Positions 14,018 to 14,036 of a stretch of 14,036 nt of DNA are shown here, piece by piece. A model generated the notes under the pieces. The model did not search any database. It was not told the origin of the DNA and saw only the letters and a list, made by a program, of their open reading frames with translations. The stretch is taken from positions 1 through 14,036 of the forward strand of contig JAEYXC010000284.1 in assembly GCA_023428655.1 (NCBI GenBank), in the 5' to 3' direction. The stretch's first letter is position 1. Every line of letters starts with the position of its first letter. Source of the DNA: Bacillota bacterium. GTDB lineage: Bacteria > Bacillota > Clostridia > Lachnospirales > Lachnospiraceae. The position numbers were made by a program, and so were the translations under genes.

Positions 14018-14036
14018 GCGCTCCTCCACTTCACCT

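Noticed and set aside
1..14036. CRISPR array, tRNA, rRNA, intact transposon or prophage
   Set aside because: I saw no regularly spaced repeats, cloverleaf-like segment, rRNA signature, transposase or phage protein on either strand. The coding content is ordinary metabolism.

Overview
The window comes from a low-GC Gram-positive bacterium, most likely a member of the Clostridia close to Lachnospiraceae. This is an inference from strong GGAGG-type ribosome binding sites, AT-rich intergenic DNA, and the gene set: an oxygen-reducing flavodiiron protein, a DacF-type carboxypeptidase, an aconitase-like hydratase, and a polyamine cluster with the carboxyspermidine enzymes. No 16S or other taxonomic marker is present. 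Every gene I accept lies on the minus strand, so transcription runs from high to low coordinates.

High-coordinate end (8204-14017): a five-gene polyamine locus. In transcription order it holds an Orn/Lys/Arg decarboxylase (speA-like, arginine to agmatine), a spermidine synthase homologue (speE), an agmatinase (speB, overlapping speE by 14 nt), a carboxynorspermidine/carboxyspermidine synthase, and carboxynorspermidine/carboxyspermidine decarboxylase (nspC). SpeA plus SpeB make putrescine. The last two enzymes can turn it into spermidine using aspartate semialdehyde. The same locus also carries SpeE, the enzyme of the competing decarboxy-SAM route, but no speD is visible here. A candidate promoter with an 18-bp operator-like palindrome sits between speB and the carboxyspermidine pair. 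A 17-bp imperfect hairpin separates the pair, and a U-tailed terminator follows nspC.

Middle (4530-8009): a membrane-anchored D-Ala-D-Ala carboxypeptidase with a long acidic linker; a class A flavodiiron protein whose leader carries a long inverted repeat abutting its Shine-Dalgarno sequence; a gene-poor AT-rich gap holding a 50-bp palindrome that resembles insertion-sequence ends; and a 77-residue two-helix membrane protein.

Low-coordinate end (1-4558): a PfkB-family sugar kinase (probable 2-keto-3-deoxygluconate kinase) with a textbook sigma-A promoter and a 13-bp-stem terminator; a single-pass membrane protein of unknown function; then an aconitase-superfamily hydratase ending in an intrinsic terminator. 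The last 320 bases are AT-rich and appear empty.

I found no CRISPR array, tRNA, rRNA, intact mobile element or phage gene. The most interesting content is the mixed polyamine pathway and its likely split regulation, plus several structured leaders. Nothing here proves a wholly new system.
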